From assembly GCA_029204225.1 (NCBI GenBank), contig CM055099.1:63921614-63985613 (forward strand): a stretch of 64,000 nt of DNA, in the 5' to 3' direction. Made by a program: the position numbers and the translations under genes. Origin of the DNA: Diphasiastrum complanatum. Its lineage: Eukaryota; Streptophyta; Lycopodiopsida; Lycopodiales; Lycopodiaceae. This document shows, piece after piece, positions 22,400 through 35,432 of this stretch. Numbering within the stretch: the first letter of the stretch is position 1; the number at the start of each line of letters is the position of its first letter. A model generated the notes under the pieces. The model searched no databases. It was given only the letters and a program-made list of their open reading frames with translations, and was not told where the DNA came from.

Positions 22400-23132
22400 T
22401 CAGACTGTGGGAGGCCGTACTTTCACACATGTGAAGCCTTCTTCAAGGATTTGGGCCATTTAGTGAGGTTCAAGCATAGATTTTTGATGGATTTTGATGG
22501 TTCAACTTGTGCTAATCTTATGAAATCATAATCTATTGTTTCCCTCATCATTTCAAGTGTTTTAGAATCCTTATTTGCTGTAATTTTTACAGTAATGAGG
22601 AATGAAACCTCTTCTCTTAGTCTCTTCTTCACTCGCTTGATCATCTGATCATCATCCTCGTCTGAATGATGTCCAGAATATGTATATATACATAATATTA
22701 CAGGTGTGCAAATGTGAAAGTACAGAGTGAATGTGTTGTCTGTAGGAGATCATGGGTGGCTGCAATCGTTGTCCAATTTGTTAGCGCAACTGCATGGAGT
22801 GAGCATAAAAAGGGTGCGACATTAGCCAGTGCTGAAGTGAACGTTGGTGATGATGCGAAAAGTGGGTCACTCTTACGAATGGCCTTAGGATAAGATTTAT
22901 AGGGTGCCTTAGCTTTTAGGGCACCTTCGGCATTCTGTAGGATAGTGTCCCCTTTTTGCCTGTCACCATGACTTGTGTAAAAACACAGTGTTCGCGATTC
23001 TTTCGCCCTTTATTCGTCTGTGCAAATTTGCATGTAAATATGCAGGCTGCATGACAACGTTAGTAAATATGTAGCAAAAATGGAGGCAGATTAAAAATGG
23101 GATTTAGGAGAGTCGAAGGAGTAAATCCAGCA
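22400..23132 (-). other. 3' LTR side of copia D, right end clear
   Basis: On the minus strand the copia D pol ends near 23146, followed by AAGATGGGG as a likely polypurine tract and TGCTGGATTTACTCC as the LTR start (23132, reading left). A TATA-like GTATATATACAT lies near 22680-22692. Where the LTR ends on the left is unclear. An open minus-strand frame at 22644-22423 (about 73 residues, Lys-rich) is unrecognised. Confidence 0.45.
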
Positions 23133-23145
23133 CCCCATCTTAATC

Positions 23146-24155
23146 TAGATCCGTGAATGCCTTGATCTTCAGATTGAGCAATGCACAAAATTTGTTGTGT
23201 GCATTGATACTGAGTGCTTTTGTGAAAACATCTGTAACCATGTTCTACGTTCTGCAGTACGTTAAGCTTACCTCCCTGTCGAGAACCTTGCCCCTGATGT
23301 AGTGATATCTAATCTCAATGTGCTTACTCCTAGAATGAAATCTAGGGTTGGCCGATAAGGCAATAGCACTTTGGTTATCACAAAATAAAATTGTGGGCCT
23401 GTACTGATACAGATTGATGTATGATAGCAAATTTCTCAACCAAAACACTTTCTTTATAGATGAGAAACAACAATGTATTCTGCTTCAGTAGAAGAAAGTG
23501 CGATAGAGGTTTGTTTACGAGTGTTCCATGAAATAGGACCGTCATTGAAAAAGAATGTAAATCCAGATGTGGATTTACGATTGTTTGCATCTCCTCCCCA
23601 GTTTGCATCAGAATAGCCACTAAGTTGATGACGATTGTCGTTGCTGACATCTCCATAGCATATGCACTGGTCCATGGTAGCTCAAATATATCTCATGACT
23701 TGAATAAGAGCCTTCCAATGGGTAATGCCAAGATTAGCCATATATTGGCTGAGTGAGTTTATAACAAAAGAGATATCTGGTCTTGTACAGACCATTGCGT
23801 ACATGAGACATCCAAGTATCGATCGATACAGATATTTTCTCATATGTTCCTCTTCCTACTTGGTCTGGGGACATTGGTCCTTTGACAGATGCAGGCCTGG
23901 ATCCATTGGTGAGTGAGCTAATCTATAATTCATCCAATTTTATTTGTTAAGAACATTGTGAAGATACCTTTGTTGAGTGATGTAAATCAGTCAATTTGCT
24001 TTGTCTCTATGGATTTGAATTCCAAGGTAGAAGTGAGCTTCGTCCAGATCAGTCATGTCGAGTACTGAGAACAACATTTGTTTTGCATCCTTGACCATTT
24101 TGGTATTGTTGAAGAGCAACGTATCATCAATGTACAAGGTGATTATAATGATCGG
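23146..24155 (-). pseudogene. Copia D RT (catalytic part) and RNase H
   Basis: Just left of the CACTA terminus the minus strand encodes PIIIITLYIDDTLLFNN, the copia RT catalytic motif (YIDD), then LDMTDLDEAHFYLGIQIHRD. After decayed sequence comes RNase H: HQLSGYSDANWGGDANNRKS, GPISWNTRKQTSIALSSTEA, then after a stop/frameshift near 23450 LFCDNQSAIALSANPRFHSR and SKHIEIRYHYIRGKVLDREV. A stop near 23245 precedes the usual end (VTDVFTKALS). The other half of this RT lies at 29.4-30.4 kb. Confidence 0.85.
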
Positions 24156-24171
24156 CACTACAAGAAAAGGT
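24156..24171 (+). repeat. Left terminal inverted repeat of the CACTA element
   Basis: CACTACAAGAAAAGGT; perfect inverse of 29390-29405. Confidence 0.95.
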
Positions 24172-24760
24172 AGCAAAAATTGCGGAAAAAAATGGCAAAA
24201 ATTGCGGAAATTTCCACAATTCTTGTCATTTTTTGCCAAAAAAATTGCAAAAACGCATTTTGTAATTTTTTTGGCAAATCCGCAATTTCGGTCCCGTAGT
24301 TTTTTTGGCGAATTTTCCACAATTTTTATGGCTAAATTAACAATAAAAAAATTGCGGAAACCCATCCGCAATTTTTTGGCATAATAATTGCAGAATCCGT
24401 TTCCACAATTTGTTTGGCTGATATTTTTTGCCAAATTTTTTGGCAAAAATTGTCAAAAAAATTGCAAAAATTCATTTTCACAATTGTTGTGGCAAAAATT
24501 GCGGATATTTTTCCGCAATTTTTTGTGCAAAAATTGCGAAAAAAATTGCAAAGATTCATTTTGGTAATTTTTTTCAAAATAGTGTCAAAAATTTGTGGAA
24601 AATAAATTCGCAATAAAATATAAATTGCGAATTTATTTTCCGCAATTTTTATACACTATTTTGAAAAAAATTGCGGAAATGATTTCCGCAATTGTTTTGG
24701 CAATTTTTGCCAAAAAAATTACGAATAAATACCTGCAATTTGTTGGCTAAAATTGCAAAA
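24172..24760. repeat. Left subterminal repeat array
   Basis: AATTGCGGAAA or AATTGCAAAA and the inverse (TTTCCGCAATT, TTTTTGGC) alternate every 15-40 bases in both orientations; many pairs can form small hairpins. In characterised CACTA elements such arrays bind the TnpA product (established for En/Spm); binding here is inference. Confidence 0.85.
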
Positions 24761-25339
24761 AATATCACCAACCCTAAACCCTAAACCTCGATAGCAAGTC
24801 CTTTACCTCAGATAACGGTTGAGCTAAACATGACTGTCGTGGCATCGAATCCTTCTCTATAGTTGCACGCTACATGACATACGAAAAAAATTATAAAATT
24901 GTTAGAAAACTTATCTCTATCTCTCTAATGAGGTCCATACTTTTTATAAGGCTTTCACAATTTAGAGTATGACATCCCATGCATTGTCTTGTGTCTCAAA
25001 GTACATGTGTAATAACTAGACTCTTAGAAAGAAGTGAGGTTAAATCTCTTTAACTGTAGATAAAGGCTGAGCTGAACCCAACCGTTGTAGCATTGGATCC
25101 TCCTCTACAGCAACATGATGCATATCAAAACTGAAATAAGGAATATATCTCATTCTCTCTCTCTTTCTCATTTTCTCTTTCTCTCTCTTTGTCTCTCTCC
25201 CTCTCTCTCTCTTTATGTAGATAGCTAGGACCGTACCAAGTTTCAAAAGAAAGAGATGGAGAGAGAAAAAGAAGAAATGAGAAAGCGAACTAACTTGGGA
25301 TAAACTTTTTATCATCTTCATCTACATTTGTACAGTCTT
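24761..25339. other. Inner flank of the CACTA element, non-coding
   Basis: Contains a CT-rich segment near 25150-25215 and two copies of a short module (a run ending GGATCCTCCTCTA near 25098, ATCGAATCCTTCTCTA near 24846). No coding signal. It probably holds the 3' untranslated part of the minus-strand gene. Confidence 0.4.
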
Positions 25340-27342
<2,003 letters not shown>

Positions 27343-28020
27343 ATTAAAAATGAACTACGATTAAGATAACAATGATGAACATAAAACATAAAATTAACTA
27401 TAACCACAAACCTAAACATAAACTTTATTCTCTTTTTATTTAATTTCTCTATGATAATCCTTACCTCTGATCCACTGTTTCTAAATCTTTAATTTAAATA
27501 TTTTACCCTAAATCTCTTATATCATGTCCTCATGTATACCCTTTCTATAAATCTTTTAATCTAAACTCTATACACTAAAGCCCTTTTCAACTGTCTTACT
27601 TGTTTTCATGATTTTAAAATGTTTATCTTTATCAAGCTGTAGCATATGCTCTTCACATTATTTTAGAAAGTTTCAATTGAAAGAAAATACCCACAAACAA
27701 AGCAACAAGATTTTAATAAAACAAAATAGCAATATTTCTTTACTCCAAGCTTTACTCAAATTACTTTAACTCTAATGAAAGGGAAACAAAAGAGTGTCAA
27801 TGAGAGAGATAAAAGGATAAAGAGTCATCAAGGTTTTCAAAAAACTTACTTTACTCCAAGCCCTACTCCAAGCTTTACACCCTTTTAAATAGCTTTACTC
27901 CTTTTGAGAAGCCTTCCTATGCTCTCTTTGAAAAGGTTTACAAGCTTTTAAATAGCTTTACCTCAAGCTTTTGAAAGCTTAAACTCTGATGAAAAAAAAA
28001 CAAAAGAGTCTCAATGAGAG
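27343..28020. other. AT-rich upstream part of the TnpA-like gene
   Basis: No coding signal. AAGCTTTTGAAAG-like and CTTTACTCCAAGC-like motifs recur (27740-27980). It is likely first intron or 5' untranslated sequence, since the first coding block starts right after an acceptor-like ATATGCAG. Confidence 0.4.
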
Positions 28021-28029
28021 AGAGAAAAG

Positions 28030-28335
28030 AAAAACAACAATAAACACAAATGTAACAAAGCAAAACAAGTAAACTTTTGAATGTTGGCTATGGTGCTTAC
28101 CTTTGTGTCCAATGCTTAACTTTTTGCTCAAGCCTTGGCTATGGTAAGAAGGTAAAGAGCTTTGGCTGTGACAAAAGAACATAAACAACAATAAATACAA
28201 ATGTATCAAACAAAAACAAGTAAACTTTTGAATGTTGGCTATGGTGCTCACCTTTTTGTCCAATGCTCCACTTTTTCTCCAAGCCCTGGCTATGGTGAAA
28301 AGATAGAGAGCTTGGCTGTGACAAAAAAACATAAG
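28030..28335. repeat. Tandem duplication of a ~160 bp segment in the CACTA element
   Basis: Two adjacent copies share AAGTAAACTTTTGAATGTTG, GCTATGGTGCT and GCTTTGGCTGTGACAAAA or GCTTGGCTGTGACAAAA. The first runs about 28060-28215, the second about 28216-28335. Differences are few, so duplication is fairly recent. Confidence 0.75.
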
Positions 28336-28478
28336 AAAGATCAAGCATCATTAGAAGAGCCATAGAGAGTAGCACCATTGCTAGGCACAAAAATATCCTC
28401 CTCTTCGTGCCCAAAATCGAAAATCGAAATGAAAAGAAACCGTGACGCGCCAAGCAATCCGGCTTCCGGTAATCGACT

Positions 28479-28571
28479 CTATGGTCGACGCTAGCAGCGT
28501 CGACCATAGTGTTGATTGTTAGAACTTAGTAGACGCTATGGTCGACGCTGCTAGCATCGACCATAGCGTCT
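28479..28571. repeat. Two adjacent strong hairpins
   Basis: Hairpin 1: CTATGGTCGACGCT (28479-28492), loop AGC, exact inverse at 28496-28509. Hairpin 2: AGACGCTATGGTCGA (28531-28545), 11-base centre, exact inverse at 28557-28571. Both share the core CTATGGTCGA, and a further single copy (GCTATGGTCGACGCTAG) lies near 28591-28607. They lie at the inner edge of the right subterminal array, upstream of the minus-strand gene. Confidence 0.9.
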
Positions 28572-28609
28572 ACCAAGTTTTGGTAATCAATGCTATGGTC
28601 GACGCTAGC

Positions 28610-29389
28610 CAAAAAATTGTAAAAAAAAAAATTCTGCAATTCTTGCCATGATGGCAAAAAATACAGAAGTTTTTCGCGATTTTGTCCGCAATTTTCTCCG
28701 CAATTTGCAATAATTTCCGGAATTTATGCCATGTCTAAAAATTGTGGAATTTTTCTTTGCAGTTCTGTCTACGATTCCTACCACGATGGGAAAAATTGCG
28801 GAAAACTTTGTGCAATTTTTTCTACAATTTCAGCCGTAGAAAGTTTTTCGCAATTTCTGCCATGGCCTAAAAATTGCAAAAAAAAAAAAAATCCGCAATT
28901 TTGTCTGCAATTTCTACCACGATGAGAAAAATTGCAGAAAACTTTCTACAAATTCTTTTGCAATTTTTGCCGCTGAAACATTTTTCGCAATTTCTACCAT
29001 GGCCTAAAAATTGCAAAAAATTGTTTCCACAATTTTGTCTACAATTTTTACCATGACGGGAGAAATTGTGAAAATTTTATTCAATGTTTTATACAATTTA
29101 ATCCGCGAAAACATTTTTCGCAATTTTGGCCACGACCAAAAAATTGTGAAAAATCTTTTCCATATTTTTTTTCACAAATTCTGTGATGACGACAAAAATT
29201 GCAGAAGTTTTTTGCAATTTTTTTCGCAATTTCTGCCATGATGGAAGAAATTGCGGACGATTTTCTACAATTTCTACCATAACGGTATAAATTGCGGAAT
29301 TTTTTTCGCAATTTTTTGGCTTTCCGCAATTTCGACCAAAAAAAATTGCGAAAGTTTTTTTTCCACAATTTTTTTTCGTAGTTTTTGTC
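28610..29389. repeat. Right subterminal repeat array
   Basis: The same AATTGCGG/CCGCAATT motifs as at the left end, in both orientations, in a ~90-120 bp higher-order pattern (AATTGCGGAAA, GCAATTTCTACCATG, GCCTAAAAATTGCAAAAA repeated). Confidence 0.85.
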
Positions 29390-29405
29390 ACCTTTTCTTG
29401 TAGTG
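29390..29405 (-). repeat. Right terminal inverted repeat of the CACTA element
   Basis: Inverse of 24156-24171. The next bases are TGAAGG, part of the interrupted copia RT. Confidence 0.95.
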
Positions 29406-30390
29406 TGAAGGATTGCTGCACTGACCTTGAATAAACTTAATCAGCAATGCTTGGTTTGAATCCTTGTTCAATGTGGAATGTGTTGATCCTCTGAAACCAA
29501 GCTCTGGCAAACTGTTTCAAGCCATACAGTGCTTTGTGGAGTTGACAAACATGATTCTTCATACTTTTCAAAACGTATCCTTCAAGCTGAATCATGTAGA
29601 TATCTTCTTGTATAACTCCATTCAGGTAGGTTGTTTGTACATCACGTTGATGCACTTCGAGGTCGGTAGCTATAGCATAAGACAAGAGCATTCGGATCGA
29701 CGAATGTTTGACTACTGGACTGAAAATCTCGCTGTAGTCGACATTGGGGATCTCAGTGAATCCTCGTGCTACTAGTCTTGCGTTCCTTCGATCAATTGCT
29801 CCGTTGGCATTGTATTTGATCTTAAAGATCCATTTGCAATCAATGATGTTGCAACCAATAGGAGCTTCGACTAATGACCATGTCTGGTTCTTGATCAGAG
29901 AGGAATACTCTCTGTCCATAGCTTCTCTCCAGAGATCAGAGTCTAGTTGGCTAAGTGCCTCTTCGACTGTCGTCGGTTCCTGCATTAAGAGACAAACAGA
30001 ATCAGGAGTATACCTTGTGGGCTGTGTGAGCACTCGGCTTGATCTTTTGGGAGGATTCGACTGATGAACCACTCCTGGGACTTGTTGCTGGGTAGAAGCA
30101 ACATCTTCATCTGATTCGTTGTCTCGAAGTGGGTCGACAATAGACACGTCTGAGCCAGAAGCTCGGACTGTCGTGTCAATGGCAGGAGATGTAGGTTCTT
30201 CTTGAGCAATATCCTTGCCTTTGAGGTCAGCGAATTGATCCTCGATAAAGACTGTATCCTGGCTATATAAGATTTGTTGGGTATAAGGACCGTACAGCTT
30301 GTAGGTGTTACCAGACGAAGTATATCCGATCAAGATGGTTTTGAGACCTTGGAAGTCCAATCTCTTCCTTGTGTCCTTTGGGATCTGCGT
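29406..30390 (-). pseudogene. Copia D integrase C-terminus and RT N-terminal half
   Basis: The minus strand encodes QIPKDTRKRLDFQGLKTILI and GY, the copia integrase C-terminal domain, a long acidic linker, then RT: WREAMDREYSSLIKNQTWSL, NARLVARGFTEIPNVDYSEI, MLLSYAIATDLEVHQRDVQT, YLNGVIQEDIYM, LYGLKQFARAWFQRINTF. A stop near 29437 precedes the CACTA insertion. The open frame extends further 5' only into antisense of another element, so the integrase core is absent. This is the upstream half of the RT at 24.1 kb. Confidence 0.85.
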
Positions 30391-30404
30391 GTAGAAGACA
30401 AGCA

Positions 30405-31017
30405 GAAATGAATCAATCCAACAAAGACAAAACCAAAGATCGAGACAAAGATGGTGAAGAGGATGATACATCTCATCCTTCTAACTCAAAGACCAACAAG
30501 AACAAAGTGAAGTGTTTCTTCTGTGGCAAAAAGGAGCAGTGTGCCTCTAATTGCTTTAAGAAGAAAAACCAACTCAAGCATGCTAATCTCTCCAAAGAGA
30601 TTGAAGAAGATTCTGTTGCAAGTAATAGATAATGATCACTAATGGTGTCCATTTTTTCATCATCACCTTTCAAGAAAGATGGAGCTTGGTACATAGACGG
30701 CTTTGGATCAAGAGGTTACTAGTGGAGCTAAAGATAATCATGGAAGAGGATCTACCTATGATCATGTGTGACAACATTTCAGTATTCCAAGCCCTTGCCA
30801 ACAACCCAATATTCCATGCAAGGAGCAAGCATATCAAAGTTGCACATCACTTCGTGAGAGAGAAGCTCATTGGAGGTGAAATCAAATTGGAGCACATCAA
30901 CACATCATCTTGTATTGCTGATATGCTCACCAAACCTTTGAGCAAAAGTTCCTTCATCAAGCATAGAGCCACTCTTGGAGTTATACCAAGATCCATGTTC
31001 AAATCAATATAGATTAT
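30405..31017 (+). pseudogene. Internally deleted copia B: gag zinc knuckle joined to RNase H end
   Basis: The first frame is gag C-terminus (SNKDKTKDRDKDGEEDDTSH) with a knuckle CFFCGKKEQCASNC in which the His is Gln, so it is defective. After stops near 30630 a protease start is visible (PFKKDGAWYID, normally followed by SGA), but sequence jumps directly into the RNase H end: LWIKRLLVELKI, MCDNISVFQALANNPIFHAR, SKHIKVAHHFVREKLIGGE, CIADMLTKPL. The deletion of most of protease, integrase and RT leaves a short derivative. It resembles copia G in its RNase H, polypurine tract and LTR start. Confidence 0.8.
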
Positions 31018-31021
31018 TTCT

Positions 31022-31437
31022 AGGAGGAGTGTTGAAATTGAAAAACAATCAATATCGATTTCTTGGCTTGCTACAAATGTTGTACCATGCAAGTATGTAG
31101 CTCATTCATGCAAAATGCCAAGTTTGGCCTACATAGAACTCGAGCTACATGGTTATCTAATATCTAGATTGATGAATACAACTTGCATATAGTTTGTAGA
31201 CATAGAATTAGCAAAGTCATGCTTGGAAAAACTTGTGGCAATTCACATGCATTAATTGTAAGTGATCCATAGTGACATGCAAGGTATGCACAAAGTGTAA
31301 TGGACACCTGCATGATGATTTGGACATTTCTAGTTAGAACTAGTACACTTGTAAAAAGTGGTCGGTCCACTGCACTCCCTTATTGTGTTCTTGGCCGCTC
31401 AATCCTGATTGGAGGTCTTGGGGGATGTTTTACTAGA
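31022..31437 (+). other. Polypurine tract and start of the copia B 3' LTR
   Basis: AGGAGGAG (31022-31029) is followed by TGTTGAAATTGAAAAAC at 31030, an LTR start. The right end of this LTR is not defined; a duplicated segment begins at about 31432. Confidence 0.65.
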
Positions 31438-32435
31438 TGTGCGCTCCAATTTAGCCAAGATCTAATTGATCCATTAATCATATTTTGGATATGTTTTTTT
31501 CACAGTTAAGATAGGATAACTTTCAGCTATGCCTTTGCTAGGATGTTGATAATGTCCCAAAAGTTTGTTGATGACTTAGTTACTTTCTCAAAGATTTGCT
31601 GAAAAACTATGGCAGCCTTGCTCATTATGTTAGATCAACTATCTCAATCTTTCTCTTCGTTAATCAATAAACACAGCAGAATAATTCCAATCACCATAGA
31701 ACCCAATCACACAATGGCTTCCATAGTTGTTGTATATCCATGTACATTTTCTCATCTTGTAATCTTCAATTTTCAAAATTTCTAATTATTACCTTTCACT
31801 CTCCCTGAAACGTATAAATTTTCGTTCCCGTTCAAAGTAATTATTGTTGTTGCTTGAGTATTAACCAAACACCCCACAAACAAACTAATTAAAGATTAAA
31901 AATGGTAGTTCTTCGTGAATCCCTACACTTGACCTATGGTTTCAGAGTCATGTCCTTGACTTTTTAAATAGGAAGTGGGCATAACTGACACTTCTTGATT
32001 ATGGTTTGCTAGACTTTCTAGTTTTAGAAACAATCTCTACCCTAAATTTAAAATATTTGCCTATAGATTCTAAACTCATCTTTACCCTTGAAAACAAAAA
32101 GGGGCCGGCCCTTGATATATAAAGGCCTGTCCGATTTGTAAATTACCTAATGAGACCAACCAACAATTATTTCTTCTATGTGGATTGTAATTTTGGTCAT
32201 AATTTTTAAACTCTTCCTTTTCTATAAAGGTTTTGCCTTCAGTTTGATCAACCAACACCATTCTATTTGATAACAATATTTGTAATTATTGAAAAATTTA
32301 ATTGGCATTTTTGTAGGATTCATGATCTTCTCTAAAGCAAATGAATATCACACAACAAATTTGTATTTTGGGAAGAAGGGCTTACATTCTTGGATTAGGC
32401 TAAACTAGTGTTGTCTCATAATTAATATAACAATG
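31432..32435 (+). repeat. 1.0 kb direct duplication, left copy
   Basis: Aligns along its length with 34413-35421, from CTAGATGTGC, CTCCAATTTAGCCAAGATCT to ATAATTAATATAACAATG, with scattered substitutions and small indels (roughly 90% identical by eye). The copies could be LTRs of a 4 kb element, but no primer binding site, polypurine tract or target duplication supports that. Confidence 0.85.
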
Positions 32436-34200
32436 TACTTTTGACACTCGTATTTTTTGGTGCATAATTTTCATTTCATTCATTTTATTTTTCATAAAAT
32501 GTGTTTTGCTAATACTTCTTCATTTGTTTTGTGAATGTGTATGTAGAGGACATCCGCTTCGTTTGTGGAGGAAAGTTCAGGAGGAAACCAAGAGGAAGAA
32601 GGGGAAGAAGATGAAGAAGACGAAGGTGAAGATGAAGGACAAGATTTGGTGGGAAAGAGAGCGATGACTAAGATGTTTTTAATTACTTCTTAGATATGAT
32701 GTGTTTGTTTATTCGCAAAAGTAGAAAAGATGGTGTTAGCATCAAAGCACTAATTAGAAGATGCGAACATGTGCACTTTTTTGAAGTATAAATATAAAAT
32801 CATCTATTTCATCATCTCTATTTCACTATCTATGAATTGATTGTTTGTTATTTGTGTTTTTCTATTTTTCTTTCTATAAATTCATTGTAAACCTTTACAA
32901 ACAATAAAAAACAAACAAATCAATTTGAGTTGTAAAAAATAACTCATGTATTTGTTTGGATTGTGTGGCCTTTTCCTTCAAAGATGTCTCCTATTGTGAA
33001 ATGCACTTTAGAGATGTAGAAGACACCTCATGTATTTGCTTGGATTGTCTCTTTTCATCTTTGTGTTCTATAAAAGTAAACAATGAGAAACAAACCATTC
33101 ATTAACTTTATTCTCAAAAAATCATTGTTAGTTTACAAACCAATCAACAAAAATCAAACTACTATGAAATGCAATTTATGATTCAAAATTTTATGTCCAT
33201 GTCCAGTATATAGGATTCGACATAATCCTAGACTTGGATATCCGGTACTCCAGTGTACAAGATTATTAGTATGCCAAGCTTGTTACACCAAGTTTCATTA
33301 CAGATGTAGAGGGTGACCTATAGATATATGTTGCTCTACAAACCAAGGATCTACCTCCTTGGATGTTTGGTGAACTTCATGTCATTTTTGTAGCATAATC
33401 AACTCTTTTGAATGCATTGTTTTGATAGCTCTACTTCTCTTTATGTGTAGCAAAACAAATATAGTTTACAAGTACTACATTTGCTTGTTGACAATAGCAT
33501 ACTCTTTTCTTGTAGGTTGGCACCCATTTATAAGGTAACCTTATACAGTTTTGGCATGTGACATGTTTGCACCCTACTGCTACTGAAAGTTAAACATTTT
33601 GTTACTAACTTTGAATAATAATTTTCAATGGAGTTTGTAAGTGTTTCTGTAATCTTCTACTTGGCATCAAGGCTATGCATGGTCAAGCTATTTCTGAAGG
33701 TTGGTTTCTACCCAATACCATTGCTTCTTTCAAAGTTCTACCCTACATACTGTATTAGGTTTTATATAATGGCAAAGGTTATGCATCTATTAATAATTCC
33801 CAAATGATCTATTAAATTAGGGCTTCGGTTGTTCAATTTCATCTCCATACCATACTATAGCCATTATCTTGTTATTTGAACTTGCAAAACCTAATGCAGA
33901 CATGTGTGTTGTTAGATATAGATTTTTAAATGTCAAAAAGGCCTAAATTGTGTTTGTACTACTTTTGTCAAGTAGATTTATGGATGGTCAGATTTAGACC
34001 CATTCTAATTGGCTAATATATATACATGCGGCATATAGTCACTAAAATCTAGTTTTTTGTTGAGGTATCTAGAAGTTGTTATTTTAGAAAAGTGGCTAAG
34101 TGACATTATGGCTGATATAAGTAGCTGTACTAGCTGCGTGAAGAAAGAATCTTCATGTTCGCATTTTGTATGAACTTTTCTCTTTTGATTCTATGTCCAT
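32436..34200. other. Spacer between the 1 kb duplicates, mostly non-coding
   Basis: AT-rich. The only coding-like piece is an acidic block at about 32548-32692 after an acceptor-like TGTATGTAG (QEEEGEEDEEDEGEDEGQD, then LVGKRAMTKMF and a stop). It could be a last exon of a transposase-like gene but has no diagnostic motif. ATTGTGAAATGC and GTATTTG(C/T)TTGGATTGT segments recur near 32950 and 33030. Confidence 0.35.
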
Positions 34201-34375
34201 CCCTTTCATATTTCTCATGATATCTTGAGTTCTAATGTGTAGAATGTGAATTTTCTTGTTGTACTTGGATTCACACATGTGAAGGACAATGTGCTGCTGA
34301 TGTTTGTACGGACAAGGACAATGTTATATCATATATTAGTGATTTTGATCAGATCTTCATGTATTTCCAAGTTCT
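34200..34375 (+). repeat. Fragment related to the copia A LTR/leader
   Basis: Shares TGATATCTTG, GTGTAGAATG, GGATTCACACATGTG or GGATCCACACATGTG, and TCATAT(A/C)TTA in the same order as 2720-2850. It is a relic of the same LTR family. Confidence 0.55.
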
Positions 34376-34412
34376 AGCATGATAGATGCATGATTTCTAG
34401 ATTGTAGATAAA

Positions 34413-35421
34413 TCTAGATGTGCACTCCAATTTAGCCAAGATCTAATTGATCCATTAAGCATGTTTTGGATCTGATTTTTTCACAGTAGGATAGAATAAC
34501 TTTCACCTATGCCTTTACTAGGATGCTGATAATCTCCCAAAAGTTTGTTGGACTTAGTTATTTTCTCAAAGATTTGTTGAAAATCTATGGCGGCCTTGCT
34601 CATTATGTTAGATCAACTATCTCATTCTTTCTCTTCATTAATTAATAGACACATCAGAATTAATCCAATCACCATAGAACCCAATCGCACAATGGCTTCC
34701 ATAGTTGCTATATATCCACGTACATTTTCTGATCTTGTAATCTTCAATATTCTCAATTTCTAGTTATTGCCTTTCACTCTCCCTAAAACCTACAAATTTC
34801 GGTTCGCTTTCAAAGTGATTGTTGCTATTGCTCCTTAAGTATTAACCAAACACCCCACAAACAAACCTCTTAATCTGATCAAATATTGAAAGTGCTAGTT
34901 TTTCATGAATCCCTACACTTGACCTTTGGTTTCAAAGTCATGTCCCTGACTTTTTAAATAGGAAGTGGAAACAATTTGACACTTCTTGATTATGATTTGC
35001 TATACTTTTTAATTTTAGAAACAATCCCTACCGTAAATTTAAAATGTTTGCCTACAAATTTTTAACTCATCTTTACCCTTGAAAACTAAAGGGCCCTTGA
35101 TATATGATAGGCATATCTGATCTGTAAATTACCAAATGAGACGAACCAACAATTATTTCTTCTATGTGGATTGTAATTTTGGTCATGATTTTTAAACTCT
35201 TCCTTTTCTCTAGAGGTTTTACCTTCAGTTTGATCAACCGACACCATTCTATTTGGGGACAATATTTGTAATAAATAAAAAATTTACCTGGCATTTTTGC
35301 AGGATTCATGATCTTCTCTAAAGCAAATGAATATCACATAACAAATTTGTATTTTGGGAAGAAGGGCTTACATTCTTGGATTAGGCTAAACTAGTGTTGT
35401 CTCATAATTAATATAACAATG
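34413..35421 (+). repeat. 1.0 kb direct duplication, right copy
   Basis: See the left copy. After the shared CAATG the sequences differ (GTACTTTT versus GCCTGCTAG). Confidence 0.85.
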
Positions 35422-35432
35422 CCTGCTAGCTG

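Noticed and set aside
31432-35421. 1 kb repeats called as LTRs of a retrotransposon
   Set aside because: No primer binding site after the left copy, no polypurine tract before the right copy, no matching 5 bp flanks.
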